Source of the DNA: Bremia lactucae
Lineage: Eukaryota > Oomycota > Peronosporomycetes > Peronosporales > Peronosporaceae
Assembly (NCBI RefSeq): GCF_004359215.1
Contig: NC_090613.1
Span: forward strand, 5,172,179 to 5,207,935
Length of the DNA: 35,757 nucleotides
Reading direction: 5' to 3'
Below the pieces are notes generated by a model that was not told the DNA's origin, did no database searches, and was given only the letters and a program-made list of their open reading frames with translations. The position numbers were made by a program, and so were the translations under genes. Positions 9,668 to 20,570 of this stretch are shown here, in pieces (within the stretch, counting starts at the first letter, position 1; every line of letters starts with the position of its first letter).

Positions 9668-11335
9668 ATGTCCGACAAGTTGTCGCCATTGGTGCCCCCA
9701 CCGTCAATCTCGGCTTTTTCTCAATCCAGTTCCTGTCGACCTAAGCGCCAAAGTTTTTCACGCTTCTTCAGTCGCTCATCGTACAGTAAGCGCCGGTCAC
9801 GCGCTGTGGTGCCTGCGGACAGCATTACGCACCCACATTTGGAAATAAACACGCACAAGCGGCGGAATGACCGCGCGATGATAAAAATTTGCGACGCCAC
9901 CGTACATGTGCGCGCCCTGCACCGCATCCGCCGGATTTTAGGCGAATTCATGCGGCAGCTGAGCGTTGAGGTATTTTTCGTCATGATTGTCCTCTTATAC
10001 GGCGTTTTCGTCACAGTTCAGCTCACATTGGCAGATGGCATGCTGTCGTCGTACATGCTAGCGGTCGACGCCACGGATCTCATAGTGGGCTCTATTTTGC
10101 TCTTGGAAATTTTTCTTAATGTATTTGCATATGGACTACATTACTTGAATGACAAGTGGGCCTTATTCGATGCTCTTGTCATCGTCGTGAGCTTTGTGCT
10201 GGACATTGTCGCCGCCATGGGGACGACGTCGTCAATTTTGCCCAAATTTTTGAAATTGCGCGTAATCCTGCGCATATTGCGCGTATTGCGCGTACTTGTC
10301 GTGTTTGAGCGAGTGAAGCAGAGGCCTAAATTGATGAACCTCACGCATCTAAGTCAGAGAAAGAAGACGTCGACCGTGGAGCAAGTGCTGCTGGTTCTAA
10401 ACGAATTGCGCTTTCATCCGGCCATTCGTCCGCCGTTAAAGAATGGCCTAGACTTTGCCATCGATGCAATCAAGAATAATCGGCTTTACGTCGATAATGA
10501 CGAATTTTTGGTCGTGGAAGGAGTCGACAATAACACGCAGAAATGGTTTCCGGGTGAAATGCCTCGAGGCAATGATACGAGCAAAATATTAACGGATTCG
10601 GCTGCAGATGAGGACGATCCTAGCTTGAATCTTAAACGTCAACGCTCCTTTGTCGATAGCTTTGATTCTGATGAGAATGACGCATACGATGTAATAAAAA
10701 TGGATTAGAATGTGACAGATTGCATGAGCTTAATCTTAAGTCTAAATGCCGACGCGAACGTCGGGGCAATGCAAGAACCCCTTTCAACGATGGATTTCGT
10801 GGTCTATTCTGAATTGCGAAAGTTGATGCAAAGCGCATGCTCCTGGAACTTTGACATATTTCGGGTAGACCATCTTTCTGGTGGAAACGCATTGTGCCAT
10901 GTAGGTCACTACCTCCTCCGTGACGTTCCTTGTCAAGCATTAAATATTGAAAGCAAACTGCTTGTGAATTTTCTACTCGAGATTCAGCGCGGATATACTG
11001 CCACGAATCCGTAGCATAATGCTATTCACGCTGCTGATGTGATGCAGTCTGTGCATTACTTTCTCATTCAGCCTGAACTACAGCCATATTTACGCCCTCT
11101 AGATCGTGCTGTGGCACTTATTGCGGCAGGGGTACACGATTTTAGGCACGATGGATTTAACAATGGCTTTCATATTTCAACAGCGTCTGAGATCGCTATT
11201 CGGTACAATGATCACGCGGTACTGGAGAATTATCACGTGGCTCAGTCATTTATGGTGATGAAGAACTCAGATTGCAACGTCTTGGGTCAACTAACACCGA
11301 AAGATTTTAAGTACGCTCGTGATATGATACTGGTG
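9668..11335 (+). pseudogene. Voltage-sensor domain fused to cyclic-nucleotide phosphodiesterase, disrupted
   Basis: One reading frame runs from ATG 9668 through 11335 and is broken only by TAG at 10706 and TAG at 11012. Residues 1-95 are basic and Ser-rich. Four membrane helices follow at about 100-121, 138-160, 165-184 and 194-215. The last has S4-like spacing of arginines (R198, R202, R205, R208; RILRVLRVL). There is no pore. After a charged linker comes a class I PDE catalytic domain: HNAIHAADV (its usual leading Tyr is the second TAG), then HDFRHDGFNN and VLENYH, giving several metal-binding His and Asp. Homology stops near ARDMIL (11332), and the frame continues into Ty3 gag. The rest of the catalytic domain, including its later metal-binding Asp, is absent. 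Known: PDEs hydrolyse cAMP or cGMP. Inferred: the intact ancestor coupled membrane voltage to cyclic-nucleotide breakdown; this copy is dead. Confidence 0.8.
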
Positions 11336-12050
11336 AAATTGACTCTTTTTCAGAACTCTCAGGGGCGAAACGCTCAGCGTCTTGCTGTGGAAACTCAGCT
11401 AAATTATACGGATGTGAAGATATTTGAGGGAAAAGAGGAAGAAAATCTCCCGTTTTGGATTAAGCAGATGGAGATGCCCATTGATTCCGTCTTGTTCTTT
11501 ACAGAAGGGCAAAAGGTGGCTATGGCCATTTCCAAACTTGGCGGTAGAGCGATGGTGGGCACTATCGTGCAGTACGGACCTAAACGACGCTTTTCCCTCA
11601 TGGGATTCGCTGATAATGCAAATGACTAGCATGATTGAAGGCTCTTCGCATGCGAGCGCGGCTCCTAGCGACTCGACAGGGTAAAGGAACCCTAGGGACT
11701 TTGTTCAGGAGTTGGGAACTCTCATTGCATCAATGCATCAAGACCCGGTGCACGAAGCAATTGTTGTAACAATCTTGATGGGGGGTATTCATGAGGGCAT
11801 TGCCTGTACGGAATTATTCCGATCTCATCCTGCTACTTTCGAAGAGGCATTTGCCAGCGCTACGCGCTGAGTTTGACTTAGATCTGCTCGCGTAAGCATA
11901 CCTGTTTACCGAACAACTCTTCTAGCACATGGGTACCGTCTAATAGACCGGAAACCATGGATGTAAGCCTCGTTGAGGAAGAAGAATACGCTTTATAAGC
12001 TGTGAAACAGCAAAAGAACATCCGTAAATAGATATGTGCGGAAGTACGAA
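11336..12050 (+). pseudogene. Ty3 gag remnant (N-terminus missing)
   Basis: The first recognisable part, FEGKEEENLPFWIKQMEM at about 11425-11480, reads in frame with the upstream PDE fragment. It then shifts frame near 11555 (WALSCSTDLNDAFPSW) and again near 11640-11700, where DFVQELGTLIASMHQDP runs in frame from 11697 to a TGA ending at 11870. Later traces such as MDVSLVEEEEYAL (about 11956) mark the gag C-terminus. No zinc knuckle is obvious. At least two frameshifts and several stops are present. Confidence 0.7.
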
Positions 12051-12249
12051 ACATTTATATCCGGCCTGTCCCCTATGAAATACGTGTAAATCTCGAAGAG
12101 CACCAATTCCGGCCTATACCATAGATCTGGTACGGTGCGAGGAAACGTCGATACCCAGTAGGTGCGGGGCGCCCTACTGGGGAAGACCTAGCTCTGTTGA
12201 ACCTCTAGGAGGTGAGAATAAACAGAACCTAGCCCCAACTAGCTCGGTG

Positions 12250-12630
12250 TGCAATGGCACAGTGCTAGTCGCTCAAGCGACTGTGAAGGGCTTTGATAAG
12301 CCATGGTCAATTTTAATTGACTCAGGAGAATCTTGCAATCATGCTCGACGTCTTCCTTTGAAGGAAGTCAACAATACGTCGAGGCGCTTAAAGTGCATAT
12401 AAGTGATACAATCACTGCCTCGCTTAGCGACTGGGACTCGTGTCACCGTTCCTAAAGTTCCATTGAACTTATATATAAGGTTTCTAAACTTTGACAGAAT
12501 GGAACGCTGTCTCGTCCTTGATATGGATTCGAGATATGATCTCATCCTTGGCATGGCCTGGCTAGAACACCATGAGCCATGTATCGATTGGAGGTTAAGA
12601 CCTAGGCGCCACGCGCAATGTTCCTAGTAA
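12250..12630 (+). pseudogene. Ty3 aspartic protease remnant
   Basis: Reads ILIDSGESCNHARR near 12310-12350 (active-site DSG with Glu after it, where Ala or Thr is usual). After a frame change it continues as RLATGTRVTVPKVPLNL and DSRYDLILGMAWLEHHEP, the flap and C-terminal blocks of Ty3-type proteases. Known: the protease cuts the gag-pol polyprotein. The frame change near 12390 and the altered residue after DSG indicate an inactive copy. Confidence 0.7.
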
Positions 12631-12874
12631 AGTTTCGGAGTGTCATGAACCCACCTTTGCTAGGCAACAAAAGCGCTATTGCCGCGGATCATTGACTGAG
12701 TCTGTCAGTGCTTTGGACATTGGAATGTCTGAGTTAATAAACTCCAATGTTGAAAACATTATTTTTGAGCCCGACTCAGAAGAAGGAAGTTGAACGGCAC
12801 GTACCCCGTCGAGTGACACTCGTTGATATAACGATTCACTGGAAACTGAAAGCATTGTTGACCTAAGGCGAGTC

Positions 12875-13112
12875 ATCAAGGGTGTGATATTCCTTAAATA
12901 CTTGGAGTGGTACGTCTAAGTTCACCGGGTGTGGTCGGCGAGGTGGCACCATACTGAGTGTCAGTAGTGACACTATTGACGGTTTGCCAAGACCTTAAGG
13001 GTGCAATATCCCTGAGATACGTGAAGTAACACGTCTTAGTCCACCAAGTTTGGTCGGCCGAGGTGGTACCATAGTGAGTGTCAATAATGACACTATTGGC
13101 GGTTCGCCAGGA
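12875..13112 (+). repeat. Imperfect tandem repeat, about 120-bp period, in protease-RT linker
   Basis: The block around GGTCGGCGAGGTGG (12933) recurs as GGTCGGCCGAGGTGG (13052), followed in both units by TGAGTGTCA, TGACACTATTG and CGGTT(T/C)GCCA. The spacing is 119-120 bp, so the two units would also duplicate about 40 codons of the polyprotein linker. Confidence 0.65.
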
Positions 13113-15050
13113 TATTCGGGGTCAAACCCTTCTAGTGCACGTGAAGCGACACGTAAACGTTCGCTGGTAAAGGAAGTTGAGTTGCCTAACTCCTTGTCGA
13201 ATGTCGGATTAGACACCATGTCTTGTATAGAACCAATACAGGGGGACGTAAATATCCCGGCCTCTAAGACGCGTATTGACTCCACTCTAAGACAGGATGG
13301 ACACGAAGCGTGTATACCCTCACAAAGTGATACGAGTGAGCAATTACACACGCTTGTAAATGGTGTAACCGGTAACATTAAGGGGGAAGTTAGCCTTGCG
13401 GCAATCCCTTCGTTGCAAGCTCTTTTAAAGCTAGACGAATGTCTATTGATGAGTGCGGCCGAGCCTTAAAGGCTGGCGACTCATCTTAGATGGTGGTCAT
13501 TCGACCAACAATTGAGTTAAACTTATCGTCACTTTTAGACGAAGCTTTCCTGGATGACACAAAAGCTGCACTTCGTGCGCGAAATGGGACATCGATACTT
13601 AAAAATCCTACGGATCCCTTTTATTCCTTAATTAAGGAATTCCAAGATGTGGTATGTAATAACCCACCTCTGTTTTACCTCCGCGTAGAGGTGATCGTCA
13701 TGAAATTGACTTCGTTCCGGGCACCAAATACTGTGTCACAAGACAATGGCCTTTACCAAGGGAGCAGTGTGACGTCATTGACGATTTCTTCCGTGCTAAT
13801 CACGAGGCTGGAATGGTACGAGAGACCAAATCTCCTCATTCGACACCGACATTTTGTGTCAAAAAGCCATATGGTAAATGGCGCATTGAACATGCTTATA
13901 ATAAGCTTAATGCTGCAACTATACCTGCACAAATCCCCATTCCTAGAAAACGTGTTCTTCAGAACAATATGGTTGAATGTACAATGTACAGTGCACTTGA
14001 ATTAGTTGATGGTTACGATCAACTGCTCATGCGAGCTAGCGATATCTCGCTTACAGCGATTAGCACCCCAAGTGGTATGCTATGGGAGTGGTTGGTTATG
14101 CCACAAGGGCTTTCCAACGCCCCGGCAACTTCTAATCGTCTAGTGACGCAACTGTTCCGCTTTCATCGAGGTTATGCATAGACTTATTTTGATGACATTT
14201 GTTTCCATAGTCGTGCGGAGCAGGGTCGGGCGGCCATGGAAAAACATTTAGACCATTTGCGAGCAGTGCTCGAGTGTATACGCACATAAAATTGTATGCC
14301 GATGCATCAAAATGCATTTTTGGCGCAGAAGAAATTCATTTCTTAGGGTGCTTCATTGGGAAGCGAAGCCTTAAAGCGGATCACGCTAAGGTAAAAGCCG
14401 AAGTAGATTGGCCAGTTCCTTAAAACAAAAAGGATTTGCGTAAGTGGTTGGGTCTCGCCAATTGTTTACCCAAATATAGCCAAAAATTACGCTGATATGG
14501 CTAGGCCATTATTAAATCTTTTAAAAAAATACAGAATGGTGCTGGACTAGCACAGAACATATGCTTTTCAAGCAGTTAAGTATAGTCTTATCTATGCTCC
14601 GATCCTGGCACAGCCAAATTCAACTTGGCATTTTATTGTCGTCTGTGACGCTTCAGATTTTGCCATTGGCAGTGCTCTGTTACAAACAGATGTTGATGGG
14701 CGTGAACGTGTTATTGCGTTCGAGTCTAGACAGCTTAGAGCTGCAGAATTGAGCTACCCAGTTCATGACAAATAGTTACTTGCTATGAAGTATACTCTCG
14801 TCAAATTCAGAGTTCATCTGCTCGGCTCTAAGCCGTTTGATATATATACAGATCACGCGTCATTACGCACGGCGACTAAGTCGCCCCATCTCTCACAGAG
14901 AATGGCCCGATGGCTATCCTATCTCGCCGAGTACAACTTCGAGGTGAAGTACAAGCCTGGCAAGCAGAATGCATTGGCCGATGCGTTATCACGCAGGCCG
15001 GATTATGAGCTCTCTCATTTAACGACTATCGTGTCGCCTATTACATAATC
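13110..15050 (+). pseudogene. Ty3 reverse transcriptase and RNase H, degenerate
   Basis: The linker (13050-13469) leads into the RT entry region (LKNPTDPFYSLIKEFQDVV, about 13595-13655). In another frame the RT fingers and palm follow: FCVKKPYGKWRIEHAYNKLN, ELVDGYDQLLMRASD, MPQGLSNAPATSNRL and the catalytic YFDDI at about 14183-14197, preceded at once by an in-frame TAG. Further stops and frameshifts follow. RNase H is readable at 14785-15048 (IYTDHASLRT, EVKYKPGKQNALADALSRR). Known: RT and RNase H copy the element RNA into DNA. This copy is inactive, although the catalytic FDD motif itself is intact. Confidence 0.8.
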
Positions 15051-15060
15051 AATCTGTTCG

Positions 15061-15907
15061 GCTTACGCCAACGATGAACAGTGTGTAGATCTGCTACGAG
15101 ATCTAAAGAACGCTGACTCGGATCTAAAATTGTCGGCAGCTTTGCGTGCAAGGTTACATCGGTTGACAATCGATAAAGGCCTATTGCATTATTGCACGGA
15201 CGCTGCGGATCCTCCATGCGTCGTTGTTTCTCATGATGAAGAATTTAAGTACCGAATCCTCAATGAGGCACACGATACTGTCCTTGATGGTCATCTCGGA
15301 AGAGAAAAGACCTACGGCTCTGTAAGCCAGATTTATTGGCGGCCCAAACTTTATAAAGGGGTCAGCACATGCGTTCGCACATGCGAAACTTTCCACCGGG
15401 TTAAACCCTCGGCGCATGCTGCTGCGCCACTGGCAAGTCTGCCCGTACATAGGGTGTTCGGAGTCCTTTAGTAGGGATTTTATTTTCGGTCTACCGAAAG
15501 GTTCGGCCGGTAAACGCTGGTATACTGATCTTTGTTGACTGTTCGAGCAAAATGGCTCACTTAGCGGCTGTGCCAGATACCATTAATGGTGAAGGTACAG
15601 CAAGGCTGTTCATCGATCGCGTGTTTCGACAACACAGTTTGCCTGTGGCAATTGTCTCAGATCGAGACCCCCGTTACACGAATAAATTCTAGAAATCGAT
15701 CGAGTGCTTAGCACCAGATTGAACATGTTCACAGCGGACCATCTGTAGACCGATGGTCAGACTGATCTTGTCATCGCGTCATCGAAGACGTCCGCGCAGT
15801 GTGTGTGCTAAGACACCGAAGCGCTGGAGCTCAATGCTCCCGGTAGTGGAATTTGCGTTGAATAACGCTGTACATGCCTCTACAGGCTATACTCCGTTCA
15901 ATGTCAA
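15061..15907 (+). pseudogene. Ty3 integrase, N-terminal part, split by copia insertion
   Basis: The frame at 15130-15471 carries the zinc-binding HH-CC region (GHLGREKTYGSVSQIYW, then TCETF, where the second Cys of CxxC has become Phe). Core segments follow in shifted frames: AIVSDRDP (second catalytic Asp) near 15650, TADHL.TDGQT near 15735, and MLPVVEFALNNAVHASTGY up to 15900. The frame then stops at the copia LTR. The coding sequence resumes at 21272 with VNGLIHPRVPL, which joins naturally to STGYTPF.VN on the left side. Confidence 0.75.
15903..15907. repeat. Target-site duplication, left copy (GTCAA)
   Basis: GTCAA immediately precedes the left copia LTR (TGTTGGAAAC) and is repeated exactly at 21267-21271 just after the right LTR. 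A 5-bp duplication is standard for copia integration and proves the insertion into the Ty3 integrase. Confidence 0.9.
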
Positions 15908-16102
15908 TGTTGGAAACATGATACAGTTAAAGTTTAAAGTGTTGCGACTCCTCGAGAGAGTCGCCAGCACGAATGACATAAACCAGCTCTGGGGGCGCCT
16001 GTTGAGAAGATGGAAAGATCTCAAGGTTAGTTAGGAAGACATTGAACTAACCATGGATAATATACTCGCTCTGCAATCTTCTCTGCCAGCCACAAACAAA
16101 CA
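15908..16102 (+). repeat. Copia 5' LTR (195 bp)
   Basis: Starts TGTTGGAAACATG and ends CCACAAACAAACA. It matches the 3' LTR at 21077-21266 almost throughout. It has an extra ATGAT near its start. The sequence following the LTR (TGTTATGAGCC) only weakly resembles a tRNA primer site. Confidence 0.92.
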
Positions 16103-16227
16103 TGTTATGAGCCAAGCTCGTAAAGCTTGGAACGGAGTGACACACGCACTCTTACAAGGTAAAGGTAGCGCGACGCAAGCACGCCTTCAAGGAGTCCCAC
16201 GAAAGGGGACTCAGAAAATTCTGCACG

Positions 16228-17300
16228 ATGTCCGATCACGAGGAAGACGGAGAATCAACCGTAATCGCACTTTTGAACAGACTAAGCGATCGGATGGATG
16301 GCCTCGAATGGCAGATCTCAGCAAGTCCGTTGTCGACAACCGGCGACCGAGTAAGCCCGCAAGTCGTGCCTGCAAACGTGCCCCCACTGACGCTACCAGG
16401 CGCTAGCGGTATCCAAGATGTTGCGCGCCAGGGTAGACTACTCGCGTCAAGATTGACGCTAAATGATCTCCACCAGCAGGCACTTGCTGCTGCTGGCAAC
16501 CAGTTTGCCCAAGGAATTTACAGCCGCGCAGCTTGTGGCCAGCACGTGCCAATGAGCCAGCCTCACGAAGGAATCTCCGAAGAACAGTACCAGCGCGGCG
16601 TTGAACAGTTTGGACCTTCTTGGGTCGCAGTGCCAAGCAACAAGACGTCAATGCTCATGATTCATAACTTTACGGGTAACGAGCTTTACGTAGGACTGGG
16701 CAGTGGTTTTCGTGAATGGGCTTACAGTTTCCTTGAAGCACTGAAGATGGCTGAAATGGCGACTGGTTATCGCTGGGCCGAGCGGGTTAAAGTGAACAAG
16801 CTCGGGGAGTACCTCCAGAGGGACTCAAGCGCTGCCGACTAATTTCGTCAGAACGTAGCCACGTGGTGGACAATAAACCCTCAACTGACGTACATGCTCG
16901 ACGAGTTGTACAAGGCTTTCCGCGTCGTGGTTACCCATGAGCAAGCATCCGCGTTGTTTACGGAAGCAAAACTAACATCAAGAGCGTGGCCACAACATAT
17001 GCTGTACCTGATGCATCTGGCTCGAGTAAGCGACTCAAGCGAACGGCTTATTGTGGATAACATCGTCAAATACGCCGCACCACACTTAAACCACATGCTT
17101 ATGATCCTATTTAACTCAAATCGTTTGGACTACATTGCACACTCGCAAGAGTTAATAGCATGGGCACAAGAGGTCGAAGACGAACGGAGAAACGCCAAGA
17201 AGATGGGACGCGATGTTGTCGCAGCGATTGGAGAGAACCATCAATGTTTTAATTATGGAGCAGTCGGTCATACTCAATATGACTGTCCAGTGACGTCAAG
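16228..17300 (+). pseudogene. Copia gag, one internal stop
   Basis: One frame runs from ATG 16228, is broken by TAA at 16840-16842, and continues in the same frame to a knuckle-like CFNYGAVGHTQYDC at about 17246-17287. The second Cys of the CCHC motif is Tyr, which would weaken zinc binding. Residues after this run in the wrong frame, because the protease lies one frame over, implying an indel near 17300. Gag packages the RNA. I judge it non-functional. Confidence 0.75.
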
Positions 17301-17432
17301 AGAAGTGAGCATGCTGACACACCTAGCGATACTAAGGGCAACAATCGACGTTTTGCTTTGGCCGTCAGCCCAATTTCTCAGGCGCAAACACTTTGTGCAT
17401 CCAGTGATTTCTGATGTCAACCTTGCTGGGTC

Positions 17433-18312
17433 ATGGACTCCGGGGCAAGCCGTCATCTTTTTGGAGATGAAACTTTACTTCATGATGCAGTGCCTTGTGC
17501 AGATGAACTTACTCTGCCAAACGACGCAACGTTGCACGTGACCAAAGTCGGCAGTGTAACTTCTATGTCACGCATTGATGACGATATCCATGAAGTCACC
17601 CTTTCCGACGTCTACTTCGCTCCGTCGCTCTCCAAGGATTTAAGACTGATTTCGTATGGTCAGCTCAAGAAGAGAGGCTGTCGATTGGTCGATGATGATA
17701 ACGGTGGCAAGATCATACAAGGCAGCCAAACTGTGTTCGGCTTCAAAATAGTTAATGACGTGTGCATCGTGAAGACAGTCGATTACCTAAGGAAGAACAT
17801 GAAGAGCAAGAGCCTTGTTGATATAGTACTATCGGCGGTCGCTAAATCCAGTGACTTGTCAACGCCGCACATGGGTACACTGGTACAGTTTCACCAGCGG
17901 CTAGGACACTTGTCCTACGATTCCATAGAGCGCATTGCAAAAGATCCAAGCTCTGGCATCAAAATCACGAATTACGACCGTCCCAAATGTGTCACATGCT
18001 CGACAGGCAAGGGCACCCGAACCGAGCAGCCCAAAAAGGATTCCGGTGAAAATTCTCCAATTGACAGGATTGGAGGAGTCACATGCAGCGACCTAAAGGG
18101 CCCTATTTCATCTGAAGACAAGCGCGGTAATCGATACCTGGTCACATTTATTGACTACAAGACCACATATGTTCAAGTTTTTGCGGCTACACGCAAGAAC
18201 AAGGCTGCCACCAAGTTTTTGCATTTCGTTGCATGGTTCGAAGCCGATTTCAATTGCAAGGTTCGTGTTTTAAGGACCGACGGTGGTGGTGAATACGTCA
18301 CCGAGTCTGTCT
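17433..18312 (+). pseudogene. Copia protease, GAG-pre-integrase and integrase core (first part)
   Basis: The frame opens with MDSGASRHLFGDE, the copia protease active site. It continues through a GAG-pre-integrase zinc motif (FHQRLGHLSYDSIERIA, then CVTCSTGKG) and the integrase core with CSDLKGPI (first Asp) and LRTDGGGEY (second Asp). Near 18310 the frame slips: the expected continuation (SVDLFCKNSG) is in the next frame, and this frame stops at 18363-18365. A TGA in the sequence just upstream of MDSGA also separates it from gag. Confidence 0.85.
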
Positions 18313-19272
18313 GTGGATTTGTTCTGCAAGAATTCTGGAATCAGACGCCAGACAACCGAGGCTAAAACCCCACAGTCCAACGAAAAAGCCGAGCGTATGA
18401 ACCGCATAATTAGTAACATGGTTCGGTGCATGTTATTTGGCTCGGACGTACCACTTAGCTACTGGAGCGATGCCGCAGAGTATGCAACATATATTCTCAA
18501 CAAAAGTCCTACCCGTGCTAACCTGAACCGAGCCTTTCCACTCAAGTTACTCACTGGAAAAACTCCCAGTTTACGAGATGTCGTCGTTTTTGGTTCTCCA
18601 TGCCAGGTTTGGCGCGATCCGAAGAACCGTACTCTTGTAACACACACGGTAGATGGCTACATCTTTGAAAAAAACGAGGAAACTAAGGGTTACAAGGTTC
18701 TGTTACGCGTTACGACGCGCCACGTAACGGCCATCGAGACACTCGACGACACGAACAACAAATTGGTGCAAGACGCACTTAGAGACATGGACAATGATGA
18801 GCTCGAAGATATCGCGTTGTCATATGCCCGCACTGCGCGCCAAGACGCGGCGAAAACGGAGGAGGAACTAACGAACTCGCGAAACAACATTGTCCAGAAA
18901 TTTTCGACGACGAAGAAAGTAGCGGCTACATCTAGCAGAAATGCAGTCCGTCGATCAACGCGAGTGAAGCAGAAGTCTCGACGCAAGGCTGAGCCTGACG
19001 GTGATCTAGTCTTGGAACAAGCCGGTAAGAAAACCAGGCCATCCAAGCCATCCAACCCAGTAAACAAGACGAAGGAAAGTGTTTCGACTAGTCACACGAA
19101 GCCAGCAGAATTGATGGCTTATGCAGTTGTCGTCAGCAACGTGAAGGGTCGACGACCCGTGGACGAACCAGGTCCGCTAAATTTCGGTCAGGCTCGCCGC
19201 AGCTCCAACAACGAGCTATGGGCGATAGCCGAACAGGAGGAGCTCCAATCCTTGGAGAAAAATCACACCTGA
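18313..19272 (+). pseudogene. Copia integrase C-terminal part and linker
   Basis: This frame carries the third catalytic residue region (TPQSNEKAERMNR; Glu of the DDE triad), then the conserved YILNKSPTRANLNRAFPLKL block and VVFGSPCQVW. A long Lys/Arg/Ser-rich linker precedes RT and ends in IAEQEELQSLEKNHT. It stops with TGA at 19270-19272, where RT should continue. Confidence 0.82.
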
Positions 19273-19278
19273 AAGCTC

Positions 19279-20570
19279 GTGATCAGGCCGGTAGGCGCCA
19301 ACCCGCTGCCGACGAAGTGGGTTTACAAAACCAAGCGACTTGTAAACGGCGACTACGACAAGATGAAGGCAAGACTTGTTGGCCGAGGCGACCGCCAGGT
19401 CAAGAGTGAGAGCTACATCCTAACCTATTCAACAGTGATCACGATGAGCAGTATCCGAATCATTGTTATATTCTCGATTATATGGAAAGTACCGGCTAGA
19501 AATGGAGACGTGCCAAGCGCGTACATCAAGGCATCGGTTGAAGAGGGATACAATATCTTGCTTCAATTCTCCATAAGAAAATTAATTATTTCGCTTTTTT
19601 GGAGGAGAAAGGCCTCTCCCCCCAATCCCCCCAAAACAACTCAGCAGCACATCAACAATGCCTCTGAGAGGAGCACGCCACACCACAATGACGTCTTGAG
19701 CTCCCAAGTCATCGATAAAAACATCTTTGAGGCTATCCGCGTAATAACCCCAATATGCTCTCCCAGCTGGGTTTTATTCGGTCAGCGGTAATTTTTGCAG
19801 AGAACGAACGGGTTCCCAGCAGCTCAAGCATAGGTCTTTCAACAACAAATTCGGGCCCACGCGCACAGACGTTTTCGTCGCCATCTTGATTTTCGTCAAT
19901 TACAACGAGCTGGCGCTAGAACTCGAGCGCAGTATCTACGGCCTAAAGCAATCTAGCAGGCTGTGGAACGAATTACTAGCCTCAACACTTATCGGGCTGG
20001 GTTTTGAACAATGTATTGCGGATTCATGTGTGTTCTAAAAGATACAAGGCCAAGACACCGTGCTGGTTGGCGTGTACGTGGAGACTTAATTGTCACAGCT
20101 ACCACGTCGACGTTGTTGGACGAGTTCTTCACCAACTGGACGTCCTGCAACTAAAGAACCTAGGGGTGCTTTCATAGTTCCTCGGTATGCGTTTTCAGAT
20201 GTGTGGAGACGGCAGCGTCAAGATCGACCAAGAGCAAACGATCATTGAGATGTTAGACAAGCACGATTTCGGAAATTAAATGCCGTGCGAACTCCAATCG
20301 GGATCAATGATCCCCATACCCCCAAAGACTTAGTACCGCTGCTCAAAAAGTGCACAACTATACCCAAAAGGCCAACTGTAACGGAGTTCCAATCACTGGC
20401 CGGCAGCTTGCTTTGGTTGGCCCGCTGTACGAGGCCGGATATTGCCTTTGCGGTACATAAGGTCACCAGAAGCTGTCACGAGCCGACACTCGGCGAGTTG
20501 GAAATTGGCTCAACGAGTAGTGCGGTATGTACGCGGCACTCGTGCAACTGTACTACACGTCAAGCCTGAT
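19279..20570 (+). pseudogene. Copia reverse transcriptase, broken, with foreign insert
   Basis: RT starts at KWVYKTKRLVNGDYDKMKAR and runs to about 19563. A segment of about 330 bp unrelated to RT follows, and RT resumes at about 19902 (ELALELERSIYGLKQSSRLW). A TAA interrupts SCVF at 20037-20039. The catalytic YVDD box near 20070 is destroyed: the sequence reads YVET followed by a stop, consistent with loss of one base. Further frames end near CTRPDIAFAVHKVTRS (20420-20475). No active RT can be made. Confidence 0.8.
19569..19895. other. Foreign segment inside copia RT (about 330 bp)
   Basis: This interval does not read as RT in any plus frame. TCAATT flanks it on both sides (19563-19568 and 19896-19901), a possible target duplication, but removing the interval does not rejoin the RT frame cleanly. 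The minus strand is open for 55 codons from 19900 to 19736 (contains ERPMLELLGTRSF). It could be an insertion of another repeat or a gene-conversion patch. Confidence 0.4.

Noticed and set aside
10706..11014. Stop-codon recoding (TAG read as an amino acid)
   Set aside because: TAG is the terminator of the intact SDR gene in this window, and the PDE is truncated anyway, so ordinary pseudogene decay is simpler.
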